This document shows, in pieces, positions 53,233 through 62,388 of a stretch of 64,000 bases of DNA (the stretch's first letter is position 1; each line of letters begins with the position of its first letter). Made by a program: the position numbers and the translations under genes. The notes under the pieces are model-generated. The model was given only the letters and a program-made list of their open reading frames with translations. It searched no databases and was not told the DNA's origin. Origin of the DNA: Metabacillus dongyingensis (GTDB taxonomy: Bacteria; Bacillota; Bacilli; Bacillales; Bacillaceae); NCBI RefSeq assembly GCF_019933155.2, contig NZ_CP082944.1, positions 4,900,001-4,964,000 on the forward strand, in the 5' to 3' direction.

Positions 53233-54699
53233 ATGGAACAAAATCACACAATGATGCAGTTTTTTGAGTGGCATGTACGACCTACTGGAACACATTGGAA
53301 CAGGCTGAAGAAGTTAGCGCCGGAGCTAAAGGAAAGAGGCATTGATTCCGTTTGGATTCCTCCCGTTACAAAAGCCCAATCTGGAGATGATGTCGGGTAT
53401 GGTGTGTATGACTTATATGATCTGGGAGAGTTCAATCAAAAGGGGTCTGTCCGAACGAAATATGGATTAAAGAAGGAATTAATTGCTGCCATTAAAGCCT
53501 GTCACGATAACGGCATTGCCGTTTATGTGGATTTGGTTATGAATCATAAAGCAGGTGCTGATGAGACGGAACTATTTAAAGTGATTGAAGTGGATCAGGA
53601 GGACCGCACTGAAGAATTATCGAAGCCGGTTAATATTGAAGGCTGGACAAAATTCAACTTCCCCGGAAGAAAAGGAAGGTATTCGTCTTTTGAATGGAAT
53701 TTTGAGCATTTTAATGGAACGGATTACGATGCGAAAAACGATAAAATCGGCATTTTTAAAATTGTCGGTGACAATAAAGACTGGAATGAAAATGTTGATG
53801 GGGAATTCGGCAATTATGATTACTTAATGTTTGCCAATATTGACTATAATAATGAAGAAGTTCAGGATGAAATGATTTCATGGGGCAAGTGGCTTTCAGA
53901 TACGCTTCAGTGTGATGGGTACCGCCTTGATGCCATTAAACATATCAATCATGAGTTTGTTCAGCGGTTTGCTGAAGAGCTTTATGAAGACCGCGGAGAA
54001 GATTTTTATTTTGTAGGCGAGTTTTGGAAATCAGACTTAAAGGCATGCCAGGATTTCCTTGATAAGATTGACTACAAAATGAGTTTATTTGATGTATCTC
54101 TTCACTACAAGCTTCATGAAGCATCCATGAAAGGAAATGAATTTGATCTCTCAACCATTTTTGAGGATACACTTGTGGGCTCCCACCCGGAACATGCCGT
54201 CACATTTGTTGATAATCATGATTCCCAGCCTGAGGAAGCGCTTGAATCATGGGTTGAGGATTGGTTTAAGCAAAGCGCTTATGCTCTGATTCTCCTCAGA
54301 GAACAAGGATATCCTTGTGTATTCTATGGTGATTACTACGGAATTGACGGAGACAACCCAATTGATGGCAAAAGAGAAGCGATTGATCCCCTCCTTTATG
54401 CCAGACAGACAAGAGCCTATGGTGAGCAGGAGGATTACTTCGACCATCCAAATACAATCGGATGGGTAAGACGCGGCGCAGATGAATTCGACCGTTCAGG
54501 CTGTGCAGTAGTCATTTCAAATGGAGATGAAGGGGAAAAAAGGATGTGTGTCGGCGAGCACCATGCAGGTGAAGTATGGGTGGACATAACTGGCACCCGT
54601 GAAGAGCATATCACTATTGATGAAGATGGCTTTGCGACGTTCCCGGTTAACGGAAAAAGTGTTTCTGTCTGGGCTCGTCCAGATGAAGATGTTGAATAG
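53233..54699 (+). CDS. Cytoplasmic alpha-amylase (GH13)
   Basis: A 488-residue GH13 glucanase of the AmyA/GH13_5 type. Conserved regions are VDLVMNHKAG (I), CDGYRLDAIKHIN with the nucleophile Asp (II), FYFVGEFWKS with the acid/base Glu (III), and VTFVDNHDSQP (IV). There is no signal peptide, so it acts inside the cell, probably on imported maltodextrins or glycogen. The start follows AAAAGGGG. The gene diverges from the M20 hydrolase. No cre box was seen in the 270-bp upstream region. Confidence 0.94.
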   Translation: MEQNHTMMQFFEWHVRPTGTHWNRLKKLAPELKERGIDSVWIPPVTKAQSGDDVGYGVYDLYDLGEFNQKGSVRTKYGLKKELIAAIKACHDNGIAVYVDLVMNHKAGADETELFKVIEVDQEDRTEELSKPVNIEGWTKFNFPGRKGRYSSFEWNFEHFNGTDYDAKNDKIGIFKIVGDNKDWNENVDGEFGNYDYLMFANIDYNNEEVQDEMISWGKWLSDTLQCDGYRLDAIKHINHEFVQRFAEELYEDRGEDFYFVGEFWKSDLKACQDFLDKIDYKMSLFDVSLHYKLHEASMKGNEFDLSTIFEDTLVGSHPEHAVTFVDNHDSQPEEALESWVEDWFKQSAYALILLREQGYPCVFYGDYYGIDGDNPIDGKREAIDPLLYARQTRAYGEQEDYFDHPNTIGWVRRGADEFDRSGCAVVISNGDEGEKRMCVGEHHAGEVWVDITGTREEHITIDEDGFATFPVNGKSVSVWARPDEDVE

Positions 54700-54707
54700 A
54701 TGAAAGT

Positions 54708-54750
54708 GAACAGCCGGTATCCTGGATAAGGAAACCGGCTGTTCTTTTTG
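54708..54750. terminator. Bidirectional terminator
   Basis: GAACAGCCGGT (54708-54718) pairs with ACCGGCTGTTC (54734-54744), followed by TTTTTG. It is shared by the amylase and the convergent kinase gene. Confidence 0.88.
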
Positions 54751-54754
54751 TTTT

Positions 54755-56971
54755 TTAATTAGCGTCCAATAGAATGGCTACTTTAAATAAATCTCCATCC
54801 ACTTCAATCTCCAATCGGCCTCCATGAAGTTCAACAATTGATTTGGCAATTGTCAGGCCCAGTCCAGAGCCTTCGGTATGACGTGATGAGTCTCCGCGTT
54901 TAAACCGTTCAAATAACTCATCAGTGTTTTCACTGAGCTCATACTTCGTTACATTCTTAAAAGAGATGAGGACTTGATCCCCGGTTTTTTTAACGGAAAG
55001 GTACACTCTAGTATTCTCTAAGGAATACTTAAGGATGTTGCCAATCAAATTTTCAAACACTCTCCACATTTTTTGCCCATCTACGACTGCATAAACAGGT
55101 TCATCCGAATGAGTCACCCTGAATTGCAGGGAAGACTGGCTGATTGCTTCATTATATTCAGCAAGCGCCTGCTGCAGAAGCTGTGCAATATCTACTTTTT
55201 GTTTTACTAGATCAATATTGCCGCTCGCCATTTTTGAAGCCTCAAACAAATCATCAATCAGGATTTTCAGGCGCTGTGATTTACGGTCGACAATTTGCAC
55301 ATAGGAATCTCGTTCCTCTTCTGACAGGTTCGGATTTTTCAATAATTCCGTATAGCTGATGATCGAAGTAAGCGGTGTCCGCAAATCGTGGCTGACATTC
55401 GTAATCAGCTCCGTTTTAAGCCGTTCACTCTTTACCTGCTTCTGATGTGAAGTTTTTACGCCATGCTTCAGAGCATTCATATTCGAAGCAAGTGTCGCAA
55501 GGGCCGTTTTCCCCTTAACCGGCAGGTCCGTTTCAAGGTTGCCCAGCATAATGTCATTTGAGTTCGCCACAATTTTATTAAAATAGCCAATTCGTTTAAA
55601 CATAAACAGCACAACCGGAAGGCCAATAACCAGAAAAGCAGGAATGTAGATAAGCAGGAATGCGGCCTCTACAATCACTGCTGCCGCTCCCATCCCAAAG
55701 CAGAAAACAATGCCTAGCAAAATCAAAAGCTGAATGCCTACCTTCTGAATCAGAAACGCGTCTGCCACCGCCTTCGCAAGCTTGTAAAGAATCGTTGTTT
55801 TCCATTCAGTCTTGAAATGGCCTTCTGTTTTAAAGCAGTGAATGAGAAGGACAGCCTGAACGATGAGTGCTGAGATAAACAGCGTTCCAATAACCAAAAA
55901 GATAAAAGCGTAGAGCCATTCGTATCCATAGCGGAACGGATAATAATCGATCACTCCGAACATACAGATGATGCTTCCGATAAGCGCAATGGCTGTGAAG
56001 AGAATTTTCACATCCAGAGGCAGGCGGAGGTACACCTGTGCCCAATTGCTTTTGAGAATGGGTTCAAACAGCGGACGTTTTCTTAGAAGAAATACACTGA
56101 TGAAAAGGGCTGCAAGTCCGCTGATGGAATGTCCGTAATAGAGAGCCTGTGATTTATTAAAATCCCGGAATTCAATCATGGTTTCGCTGTCTGCCGGTGC
56201 ATTTTTTGACAAGGCGATTTGTCCGGTGAATCTTGTTTCCTCTCCTCTGGTTAGATCCTCCGTAATATCACTGCTTCCAAAATAATGAAACCCATCTGTT
56301 GAATAGATATAGCCTCTTGATCCCGAAAATTTTTCAATATAGTACATGTCTTTTTGATTGATAAACTCCTTTGGATCATCTTTCTCAGACATTTGCAAGT
56401 TTGTGTGAACTTCTTCTGAATCGATGCTTTTCAAGTAATAAACAAACTGATTTTTATTTGCTTCATATTCAGACTTAGGATACTTATAGTTTTCTTCAAA
56501 GAATTGATCGATTTTCTGTTCTTTTTCTGCGATAAGCTTTTTTCGGACATGCTCATCATCTTTAAAATTCATTGTGATGTCTGCTATTTTTTTATTCTTT
56601 TCTTCCGTCAGCACTTTTTCAACTTCACTGTTTCCGTTTTCCTTAGCAGCAAAAATTTCTTCTTCGTACTGACTTTCTATGTTCGTAATCTGGTCGGTTA
56701 AACTTCCGTATCTGTAGCGGTGTTCTTCGATTTCTTCTGCAGATACGCTTATCTTTTCCTTAGCTTCTTCTTTTGTCGTGCCGTTCAATTCATATAAGCT
56801 TAAAAGATTCGTAAAGTAGTTTAGCCGTTCTTGAAATTCGTTAGACTGAAAATAGTTTTTAAATAAGTACCTGTCACCGTTTGCAGCACCTGAAAACAGA
56901 CCGCTGATTCCGTAAGTCAGCAGCATCATGATCAGAAAGAACGTCAGACTATTTTTCCATTTTGTACCCAA
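54755..56971 (-). CDS. Sensor histidine kinase with large extracellular domain and multi-helix membrane region
   Basis: A 738-residue kinase. One N-terminal helix (about 8-27) precedes a roughly 250-residue extracellular part with coiled-coil stretches (YRYGSLTDQITNIESQYEEE). About six membrane helices follow (280-460). A HAMP-like linker leads to HisKA with NVSHDLRTPLTSIISY (His528) and an HATPase domain with FENLIGNILKYSLENT and EGSGLGLTIAKSIVELHGG. It partners the response regulator upstream, overlapping its end by 23 bp. The many-helix sensor is unusual for such kinases. The signal is unknown, though a cell envelope cue is plausible. Confidence 0.92.
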   Translation of the reverse strand: MGTKWKNSLTFFLIMMLLTYGISGLFSGAANGDRYLFKNYFQSNEFQERLNYFTNLLSLYELNGTTKEEAKEKISVSAEEIEEHRYRYGSLTDQITNIESQYEEEIFAAKENGNSEVEKVLTEEKNKKIADITMNFKDDEHVRKKLIAEKEQKIDQFFEENYKYPKSEYEANKNQFVYYLKSIDSEEVHTNLQMSEKDDPKEFINQKDMYYIEKFSGSRGYIYSTDGFHYFGSSDITEDLTRGEETRFTGQIALSKNAPADSETMIEFRDFNKSQALYYGHSISGLAALFISVFLLRKRPLFEPILKSNWAQVYLRLPLDVKILFTAIALIGSIICMFGVIDYYPFRYGYEWLYAFIFLVIGTLFISALIVQAVLLIHCFKTEGHFKTEWKTTILYKLAKAVADAFLIQKVGIQLLILLGIVFCFGMGAAAVIVEAAFLLIYIPAFLVIGLPVVLFMFKRIGYFNKIVANSNDIMLGNLETDLPVKGKTALATLASNMNALKHGVKTSHQKQVKSERLKTELITNVSHDLRTPLTSIISYTELLKNPNLSEEERDSYVQIVDRKSQRLKILIDDLFEASKMASGNIDLVKQKVDIAQLLQQALAEYNEAISQSSLQFRVTHSDEPVYAVVDGQKMWRVFENLIGNILKYSLENTRVYLSVKKTGDQVLISFKNVTKYELSENTDELFERFKRGDSSRHTEGSGLGLTIAKSIVELHGGRLEIEVDGDLFKVAILLDAN

Positions 56972-57641
56972 TTCCCCATACCACCTTTAAATATCTCGGA
57001 TTTTTAGGATCAATCTCTATTTTTTCTCTGATTTTTCGGATATGGACGGCAACGGTTTTTTCGGCGTTGTAGCCAGGCTCATTCCAAACCCGCTCATAGA
57101 TTTCGCTGATGGAAAACACGCGTCCGGCGTTCAGCATCAGCAGCTCTACAATGCTGTATTCAATGCGGGTAAGTTTTACGTTCTCGCCGTGCACCGTCAC
57201 TTCTTTAGCTGTTTGATCAAGGGTAAGACCATTCAGATCTACCGTCTTTTTCACACCTTCGTATGTACCAAGCGTCACATACCGTCTTAGCTGTGATTTC
57301 ACTCTGGCAATCAGCTCCATGGGGTTGAACGGTTTGGTCACATAGTCATCTGCCCCGACCTGCAGACCGAGTATCTTATCGGTGTCTTCACTTTTAGCAC
57401 TCAGAATAATAATCGGAATGTTTTTTTTCTCACGGATTTTAAATGTTGTTGAAATGCCGTCAAGGCGCGGCATCATAATATCCAGTAGAATCAAATGTAC
57501 AGAGTGCTCATTCAGTTTTTCAAGAGCTTCTATTCCGTCTTTTGCTTTTATCACAGTTATGTTTTCATTCTTTAAATAGATTTCAATCGCATCGCGAATT
57601 TCTTTATCATCATCCACTACTAAAACGTTATAATTTGTCAT
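56949..57641 (-). CDS. OmpR-family response regulator
   Basis: A 230-residue regulator. The receiver domain has acidic residues VVDDDKE, phosphoacceptor Asp54 (LLDIMMPRLDG), a Ser/Lys switch (ILSAKSED, VTKPF) and the OmpR winged helix (LTRIEYSIVELLMLNAGRVF, KTVAVHIRKIREKI). It resembles VanR-type regulators. It is translated just before its kinase with overlapping frames. Inverted and direct TTCTTAA repeats in its upstream region may be autoregulatory sites. Confidence 0.94.
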   Translation of the reverse strand: MTNYNVLVVDDDKEIRDAIEIYLKNENITVIKAKDGIEALEKLNEHSVHLILLDIMMPRLDGISTTFKIREKKNIPIIILSAKSEDTDKILGLQVGADDYVTKPFNPMELIARVKSQLRRYVTLGTYEGVKKTVDLNGLTLDQTAKEVTVHGENVKLTRIEYSIVELLMLNAGRVFSISEIYERVWNEPGYNAEKTVAVHIRKIREKIEIDPKNPRYLKVVWGIGYKMEK

Positions 57642-57700
57642 TTTCTCACGCTCCTTTCAAAAGTATATCTGTTTTCATGTTATTATCTACATTCTAATGG

Positions 57701-57751
57701 GAAATTCTTAACACTCTGTCTGTGGAATGTTTAAGAATTTCTTAAGAAAAC
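57701..57751. promoter_or_regulatory. Palindrome and repeats upstream of the response regulator
   Basis: TTAAGAA-T-TTCTTAA (57731-57745) is a 15-bp perfect palindrome, and another TTCTTAAC occurs at 57705-57712. It is a candidate binding region for the adjacent OmpR-type regulator, between the divergent regulator and zinc ribbon genes. Confidence 0.5.
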
Positions 57752-57837
57752 AGCCTATATTAGCTAAGAAAGAATCGCCTATGCTTTTCTTTAACAATAC
57801 GGGATAATGTAAAAAAAGATTTGGGGTGAATGTTTCT

Positions 57838-58095
57838 TTGGAAACTTATAAGAATTGTCAGAGCTGCGGTATGCCATTATCCAGAGATGAACATGGAGGC
57901 GGTACAGAAGCAAACGGTACTAAAAGCAATAAATATTGCAGTCATTGTTACCAGAATGGAGCCTTTACAATGCCAGACATCACTTCAGATGAGATGAAAG
58001 AAAAAGTAAAGGGTAAAATCAAGGAGTTTGGTTTTCCTGGATTTCTTGCTGGTTTATTTACACGCAATATCCATAAGCTTGAACGCTGGAAATAA
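57838..58095 (+). CDS. Small zinc ribbon protein
   Basis: An 85-residue protein with a four-cysteine zinc ribbon, CQSCGMPL near the N-terminus and YCSHCYQNGAF about 20 residues later. A basic helical tail follows (EKVKGKIKEFGFPGFLAGLF). The family is a putative zinc ribbon protein of unknown role. TTG at 57838 (METYKNCQSCG) is favoured because GGGGTGA lies seven bases upstream; a GTG four codons earlier overlaps that ribosome site. It diverges from the response regulator, so it could be a target of that system. Confidence 0.8.
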   Translation: METYKNCQSCGMPLSRDEHGGGTEANGTKSNKYCSHCYQNGAFTMPDITSDEMKEKVKGKIKEFGFPGFLAGLFTRNIHKLERWK

Positions 58096-58165
58096 AGATG
58101 CTTTTTATTGACCGAGGTATTTGCGGCGGTGATTGAAGCCATTTACTATTTTCATCTCATAATAA

Positions 58166-58197
58166 TAAAAAGCTGCCTCCTTAGAGACAGCTTTTTT
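58166..58197 (-). terminator. Terminator of the DNA glycosylase gene
   Basis: AAAAAGCTG pairs with CAGCTTTTT (58167-58175 and 58188-58196), with an inner CTC/GAG. It is T-rich on the minus strand and overlaps the stop codon. Confidence 0.8.
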
Positions 58198-58804
58198 AAC
58201 TGAAATTGTTCCTCTTTGTACCCGATACAAACAGGTTTCCGCTCACCCAGAATCTCCATGGATATTCTCTTGCCTCTCCGCTGTTGTCGATTCCTATTCG
58301 CGGTCCCGCAGATGTAAGCTCAGGTTCTCTGCCTTCGGCGATATACAGTGGCGACTCCCATAAAGGACGCCCATAATCTTCTTTTACAATCCCCAATGCT
58401 TTCGTCAGTTTCCCGGGCCCATTTGTGAGATCTTGCTCCCTTTTTACCGGACCTCGCCGTTCATACATCAATCTCAGCCCTTCAACCGGCTCTACACCTC
58501 TAATTAAAATTGCTTCAGGAGAATCAATCACTCCGCTTACAACATTTACAAGGCAGTGTGTGTGCATGACATATGTATAAGTATAGCCAGCAGGTCCAAA
58601 CATGACTTCAGTTCTTGCCGTCCGCCGGTTATTGAAGCTGTGTGCAGCCTGATCCCCTGGTCCGATATAGGCTTCCGTTTCAACAATTATTCCTGCAGCA
58701 ATGCCTTCTGCTGTTTCTTTTACCAGAATTTTTCCGAGAAGAGCCTGGGCCAATTCCAGTGTAGGCTTATTAAAAAAGGACGAATGAATAGGCTGATGAA
58801 TCAT
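58196..58804 (-). CDS. DNA-3-methyladenine glycosylase (AAG type, YxlJ-like)
   Basis: A 202-residue DNA repair enzyme of the mammalian-type AAG family. It has the catalytic Glu in GIIVETEAYIGPGDQAAHSF, the RGVEPVEGLRLMYERRG motif and DLTNGPGKLTKALGI. It excises 3-methyladenine, hypoxanthine and related bases. The length equals B. subtilis YxlJ. GAGGTGG precedes ATG. It is a single gene. Confidence 0.94.
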   Translation of the reverse strand: MIHQPIHSSFFNKPTLELAQALLGKILVKETAEGIAAGIIVETEAYIGPGDQAAHSFNNRRTARTEVMFGPAGYTYTYVMHTHCLVNVVSGVIDSPEAILIRGVEPVEGLRLMYERRGPVKREQDLTNGPGKLTKALGIVKEDYGRPLWESPLYIAEGREPELTSAGPRIGIDNSGEAREYPWRFWVSGNLFVSGTKRNNFS

Positions 58805-59003
58805 GTTTCCACCTCTTTAAAGATTTCTCTTTAAATCATATCAAATGGAATTAATTCAAGCTAAACTTTATACTCCATAATTATCAGCATACCAGATAAA
58901 ACGGATTTTCACTCTTTCTCTTTTTTCGAATGGATACTATGAATACATCAAATTTCTTAATATAATTAATTATCAGTTTTATTTTCAGAAAGGCGGACGT
59001 CAA

Positions 59004-59951
59004 ATGATCAGGGCAGCCATTATCGGATTAGGTGCAATCGGACAGCGATTAATAAAGAACTTTACAGACCATCCGGATATCATAATTTCAGCTATATGTG
59101 ACCGGAATGCTGAAGTTACACGTGAAACATCTGAAAGACTTGGAAATGTGTCTTCATTTACTGACCATAAAAAAATGCTTGAAGAAGCAGAAATCGATCT
59201 TGTGTATGCAGCAGTTCCACCCAAATTTCATCATCGGATTGTGACGGATGTGATTGCAAAGGGCAAGCATGTCTTATGTGAAAAACCTTTGGCAAACTCC
59301 TTGGAAGAAGCAGAAAGTCTTTACATACAAGCAAAAGAAAAAGGAAAAGGAATCGTCCACGCAATGAACTTTCCGTTGAACTATAGTGCAGGAAGCAAAA
59401 CGTTTGCTTCCCTCATAAAAGATGGCTATGTTGGAAAGCTGAGACGGCTTGAGCTAAAGATGCATTTCCCGGAATGGCCCCGTCCGTGGCAGCAAAATGA
59501 CTGGGTAGCAAGCCGTGAACAAGGCGGTTTTGTCCTCGAAGTCGGCGTACACTTCATTCAGCAAATTCAAAAAATCTTTGGCCCTGTTCATGTTCTGAAT
59601 AAATCGGTTCAGTATCCCGAAGATCCAACTGCTTCTGAAATTGGCATTCTGGCTCAAATGGAGCTTCAAGACGGTACGCCTGTCTTTATCGATGGCATGA
59701 GTCAGATTGCGGGAACCGAAGAAATCCGATTTACAGCTTATGGGACAGAAGGAACTCTATCCTTGCTGAACTGGTCGGCACTTGAAGGCGGCAAGCTTGG
59801 CGAACCTATTCAAAGGATTGATGCCGACAGTTCACTTGCCAATTCTTTAATTGATGAGCTTGTAAAAGCCCTTAAAGGCGAAAAAGCTGAGATTATTGAT
59901 TTTGAGGCAGGCTATCAGGCACAGAATATTTTAGAAAAATTAAGAGGCTAA
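59004..59951 (+). CDS. Gfo/Idh/MocA-family oxidoreductase
   Basis: A 315-residue NAD(P)-dependent dehydrogenase. The Rossmann motif AAIIGLGAIGQRL opens the protein, CEKPLANSLEEAE carries the catalytic Lys, and a C-terminal alpha/beta domain follows (EVGVHFIQQIQKIFGPVHVL). Substrates are usually sugars or inositols; none can be assigned. AAAGGCGG lies before ATG. It is followed after 16 bp by pepT on the same strand, so they may be co-transcribed. A parS site is embedded at 59114-59129 without disturbing the frame. Confidence 0.9.
   Translation: MIRAAIIGLGAIGQRLIKNFTDHPDIIISAICDRNAEVTRETSERLGNVSSFTDHKKMLEEAEIDLVYAAVPPKFHHRIVTDVIAKGKHVLCEKPLANSLEEAESLYIQAKEKGKGIVHAMNFPLNYSAGSKTFASLIKDGYVGKLRRLELKMHFPEWPRPWQQNDWVASREQGGFVLEVGVHFIQQIQKIFGPVHVLNKSVQYPEDPTASEIGILAQMELQDGTPVFIDGMSQIAGTEEIRFTAYGTEGTLSLLNWSALEGGKLGEPIQRIDADSSLANSLIDELVKALKGEKAEIIDFEAGYQAQNILEKLRG
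59114..59129. other. parS site inside the oxidoreductase gene
   Basis: AGTTACACGTGAAACA matches TGTTNCACGTGAAACA at 15 of 16 positions, with a perfect 14-bp core. It encodes part of EVTRET in the oxidoreductase. Intragenic parS sites are common in Bacillus. Confidence 0.85.
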
Positions 59952-59967
59952 GAAGGGTTGATGAAAA

Positions 59968-61203
59968 ATGAAAAATGAAATCATTGAACGATTTACTTCC
60001 TATGTAATAATTGACACACAATCTAATGACGGCAGCGAAACATGTCCTTCCACTGAAGGACAGCTGACACTCGCACGAACACTTGCAGAAGAACTGAAAG
60101 CAATTGGCTTAGAGGACGTAAGCATGGACGAATTTGGATATGTGATGGCCACTCTTCCATCCAATACAGATAAGCAGGTTCCAACGATCGGCTTTTTGGC
60201 ACACATTGATACCGCAACTGATTTTACAGGGAAAAATGTGAATCCGCAGGTTCATGAAAACTATGACGGACAGGACATCCTGCTGAATGAAGCAGAACAA
60301 GTGACTCTGTCTCCAAAAGACTTTCCCAATTTACTAAACTATCAAGGTCATACCCTTATAACTACAGACGGCACCACTCTGTTAGGAGCTGATAATAAAG
60401 CGGGTATTGCTGAGATTATGACAGCGATGGATTATTTGATCAGGCATCCTGAGATCAAACACGGCAAAATCAGAGTGGCTTTTACTCCTGATGAGGAAAT
60501 CGGACGCGGACCACATAAATTTGATGTGGCTGCCTTTGGTGCGAAATACGCCTACACAGTGGACGGCGGTCCTCTCGGAGAGCTCCAGTACGAAAGCTTC
60601 AGCGCGGCAGGGGCTTCCATTACAATTAAAGGCACCAACATCCACCCTGGAACGGCTAAAGGAAAAATGGTGAATTCCATTAAGATCGCAATGGAGCTGC
60701 AAAGCAAGCTGCCGGCTGAACAAGCTCCTGAATTAACAGAAGGCTATGAAGGCTTCTTCCATCTTCTTTCTATAAGCGGGGATGTTGAGCAAACGAAGCT
60801 AAGCTACATTATCAGAGATTTTGATAAGGAAGAGTTCCAGCAGAAAAAACAAATGATGGCCGGTGCTGTTGATGAATTGAAGGAGAAATACGGAAGCGAA
60901 CGCATCGTCCTTGAGATGCATGATCAGTATTACAATATGCGTGAAAAAATCGAGCCTGTTAAACAGATCGTCGACATTGCATTCAAAGCGATGGAAAACC
61001 TGGACATTCAGCCAATTGTTGAACCAATCCGCGGCGGCACTGATGGATCCCAGCTCTCCTATATGGGCCTTCCTACCCCGAATATTTTTACAGGCGGAGA
61101 GAATTTCCACGGCAAGTTCGAATATATTTCCGTTGATAATATGCTGAAAGCAACACAGGTTATTGTAGAGATTGCCAGACTGTTTGAAGAAAAACACAGT
61201 TGA
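59968..61203 (+). CDS. pepT: Peptidase T (tripeptidase)
   Basis: A 411-residue M20B aminopeptidase of normal PepT length. The metal and catalytic motifs are [38 protein letters not shown] and a C-terminal [12 protein letters not shown]. The tripeptide-binding [14 protein letters not shown] is present. It releases the N-terminal residue of tripeptides in the cytosol and is a zinc enzyme. Its ribosome site AGAAGGGTTGATG lies within the 16-bp gap after the oxidoreductase gene. A strong terminator follows. Confidence 0.96.
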   Translation: MKNEIIERFTSYVIIDTQSNDGSETCPSTEGQLTLARTLAEELKAIGLEDVSMDEFGYVMATLPSNTDKQVPTIGFLAHIDTATDFTGKNVNPQVHENYDGQDILLNEAEQVTLSPKDFPNLLNYQGHTLITTDGTTLLGADNKAGIAEIMTAMDYLIRHPEIKHGKIRVAFTPDEEIGRGPHKFDVAAFGAKYAYTVDGGPLGELQYESFSAAGASITIKGTNIHPGTAKGKMVNSIKIAMELQSKLPAEQAPELTEGYEGFFHLLSISGDVEQTKLSYIIRDFDKEEFQQKKQMMAGAVDELKEKYGSERIVLEMHDQYYNMREKIEPVKQIVDIAFKAMENLDIQPIVEPIRGGTDGSQLSYMGLPTPNIFTGGENFHGKFEYISVDNMLKATQVIVEIARLFEEKHS

Positions 61204-61220
61204 CTGATTTGATAAATAGG

Positions 61221-61252
61221 AAACGCTTTGGATGAAAATCCAAAGCGTTTTG
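61221..61252 (+). terminator. pepT terminator
   Basis: AAACGCTTTGGAT-GAAA-ATCCAAAGCGTTT (61221-61250) followed by TT. Confidence 0.85.
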
Positions 61253-61272
61253 GCATTCAATAAGGTAGGGAA

Positions 61273-62112
61273 TTAATTTTTGCCGTTTTCTTCCCCGTCT
61301 TCTATTTCTTTTCCTTCACCTTTTTCTTGATCCTTCTCATCTTCTATCTTTTTCTCTTCACCTTTTTCCAGATCCTTCTCATTTTCTATCTTTTTCTCTT
61401 CGCCTTTTTCCAGATCCTTCTTATCTTCTATCTTTTTCTCTTCGCCTTTTTCCTGATCCTTCTCATCTTCTATCTCTTTCTCTTCACCTTGTTCTTCAGC
61501 CTCGTCCCCTTCTTCTATTTCTTTTTCTTCACCCTGGCCTCCGCCTTGACCTGCTCCTTCACCTTGGCCTCCGCCTTCACCTGCTCCTTCACCCTGGCCT
61601 CCGCCTTCACCTGCTCCTTCACCCTGGCCTCCGCCTTCACCTGCTCCTTCACCTTGGCCTCCGCCTTGACCTGCTCCTTCACCTTGGCCTCCGCCTTCAC
61701 CTGCTCCTTCACCCTGGCCTCCGCCTTCACCTGCTCCTTCACCCTGGCCTCCGCCTTCACCTGCTCCGCCACCTTGGCCTGCTCCTTTACCGCCGCCGTT
61801 TGAGAGATTTTTTACCTTGGCATAAGCATAAAGAATAGACTGAAACGTTCTTTCATCAACAGAACCTGTAACAGGAAGACCATGTTTTTTCTGAAAATAC
61901 CTCACTCCCTGTACGGTTAGATTGTCATATTTTCCTGTGATTTTCCCGGAATAGCTGCCGACTGATTTCAGCATTCCCTGAATGACTGATACATCTGAAC
62001 CATTTGCTCCTTTTCCAACGGCAGAACCTGCTAATGGCATACCAAATAAAAGGACCATGGCCAAAATAATAGTGCTGATTGCTTTTCTAACATGCGAATT
62101 TTTCTTGAACAT
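61273..62112 (-). CDS. Secreted peptidoglycan-binding protein with Gly-rich and acidic repeats
   Basis: A 279-residue protein. A signal peptide (residues 1-31, ending AGSA) is followed by one PG_binding_1 domain (about 33-95: NGSDVSVIQGMLKSVGSYSG, FQKKHGLPVTGSVDERTFQS). Residues about 105-195 are perfect or near-perfect 10-residue repeats of GGGQGEGAGE type. Residues 196-279 are charged repeats of EKGEEKKIEDEKD type. No catalytic domain follows, so it is a wall-bound structural or spacer protein. The highly similar 30-bp and 42-bp DNA repeats make copy number likely to vary. No similar protein is recognised beyond the binding domain. Confidence 0.8.
   Translation of the reverse strand: MFKKNSHVRKAISTIILAMVLLFGMPLAGSAVGKGANGSDVSVIQGMLKSVGSYSGKITGKYDNLTVQGVRYFQKKHGLPVTGSVDERTFQSILYAYAKVKNLSNGGGKGAGQGGGAGEGGGQGEGAGEGGGQGEGAGEGGGQGEGAGQGGGQGEGAGEGGGQGEGAGEGGGQGEGAGEGGGQGEGAGQGGGQGEEKEIEEGDEAEEQGEEKEIEDEKDQEKGEEKKIEDKKDLEKGEEKKIENEKDLEKGEEKKIEDEKDQEKGEGKEIEDGEENGKN
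61285..61500. repeat. Tandem ~42-bp coding repeats (charged tail)
   Basis: Four or five copies of a ~42-bp unit encode E-K-D-x-E-K-G-E-E-K-K-I-E-D. The copies differ by only a few bases. Confidence 0.8.
61545..61775. repeat. Tandem 30-bp coding repeats (Gly-rich)
   Basis: About seven to eight 30-bp units (plus strand CCTTGGCCTCCGCC or CCCTGGCCTCCGCC cores) encode GGGQGEGAG(E/Q). Near identity points to recent slippage or unequal crossover. Confidence 0.9.
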
Positions 62113-62388
62113 AACTAAACACCTTCCTTTATATAAATTGTGACGATCTTTACTATTCCCAATATCATTTTTCTACACATGAAAATGAAGAATTTTATTC
62201 AAACCACTATTAAAAATATCTCTTGGATCTCTTATTAATCCGAACATAATGACATAAGAACCATTGATATTTTTTTCGTATTTCGGCATTCTTTCATGTA
62301 TAATTATTCATGATAAATATGGCAAAATTGGCCGTTTTCTGTAAATATTTCTTTGTTCAAATCCGAGCAAACTAAGAGGGAGAATGAT

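Noticed and set aside
61327..61803. Plus-strand frame of 158 residues with FTLASAFTCS repeats, and a minus-strand frame of KEQVKAEARV repeats at 61515-61772
   Set aside because: Both are out-of-frame shadows of the Gly-rich repeats; the minus frame at 61273-62112 has a signal peptide and a PG-binding domain.
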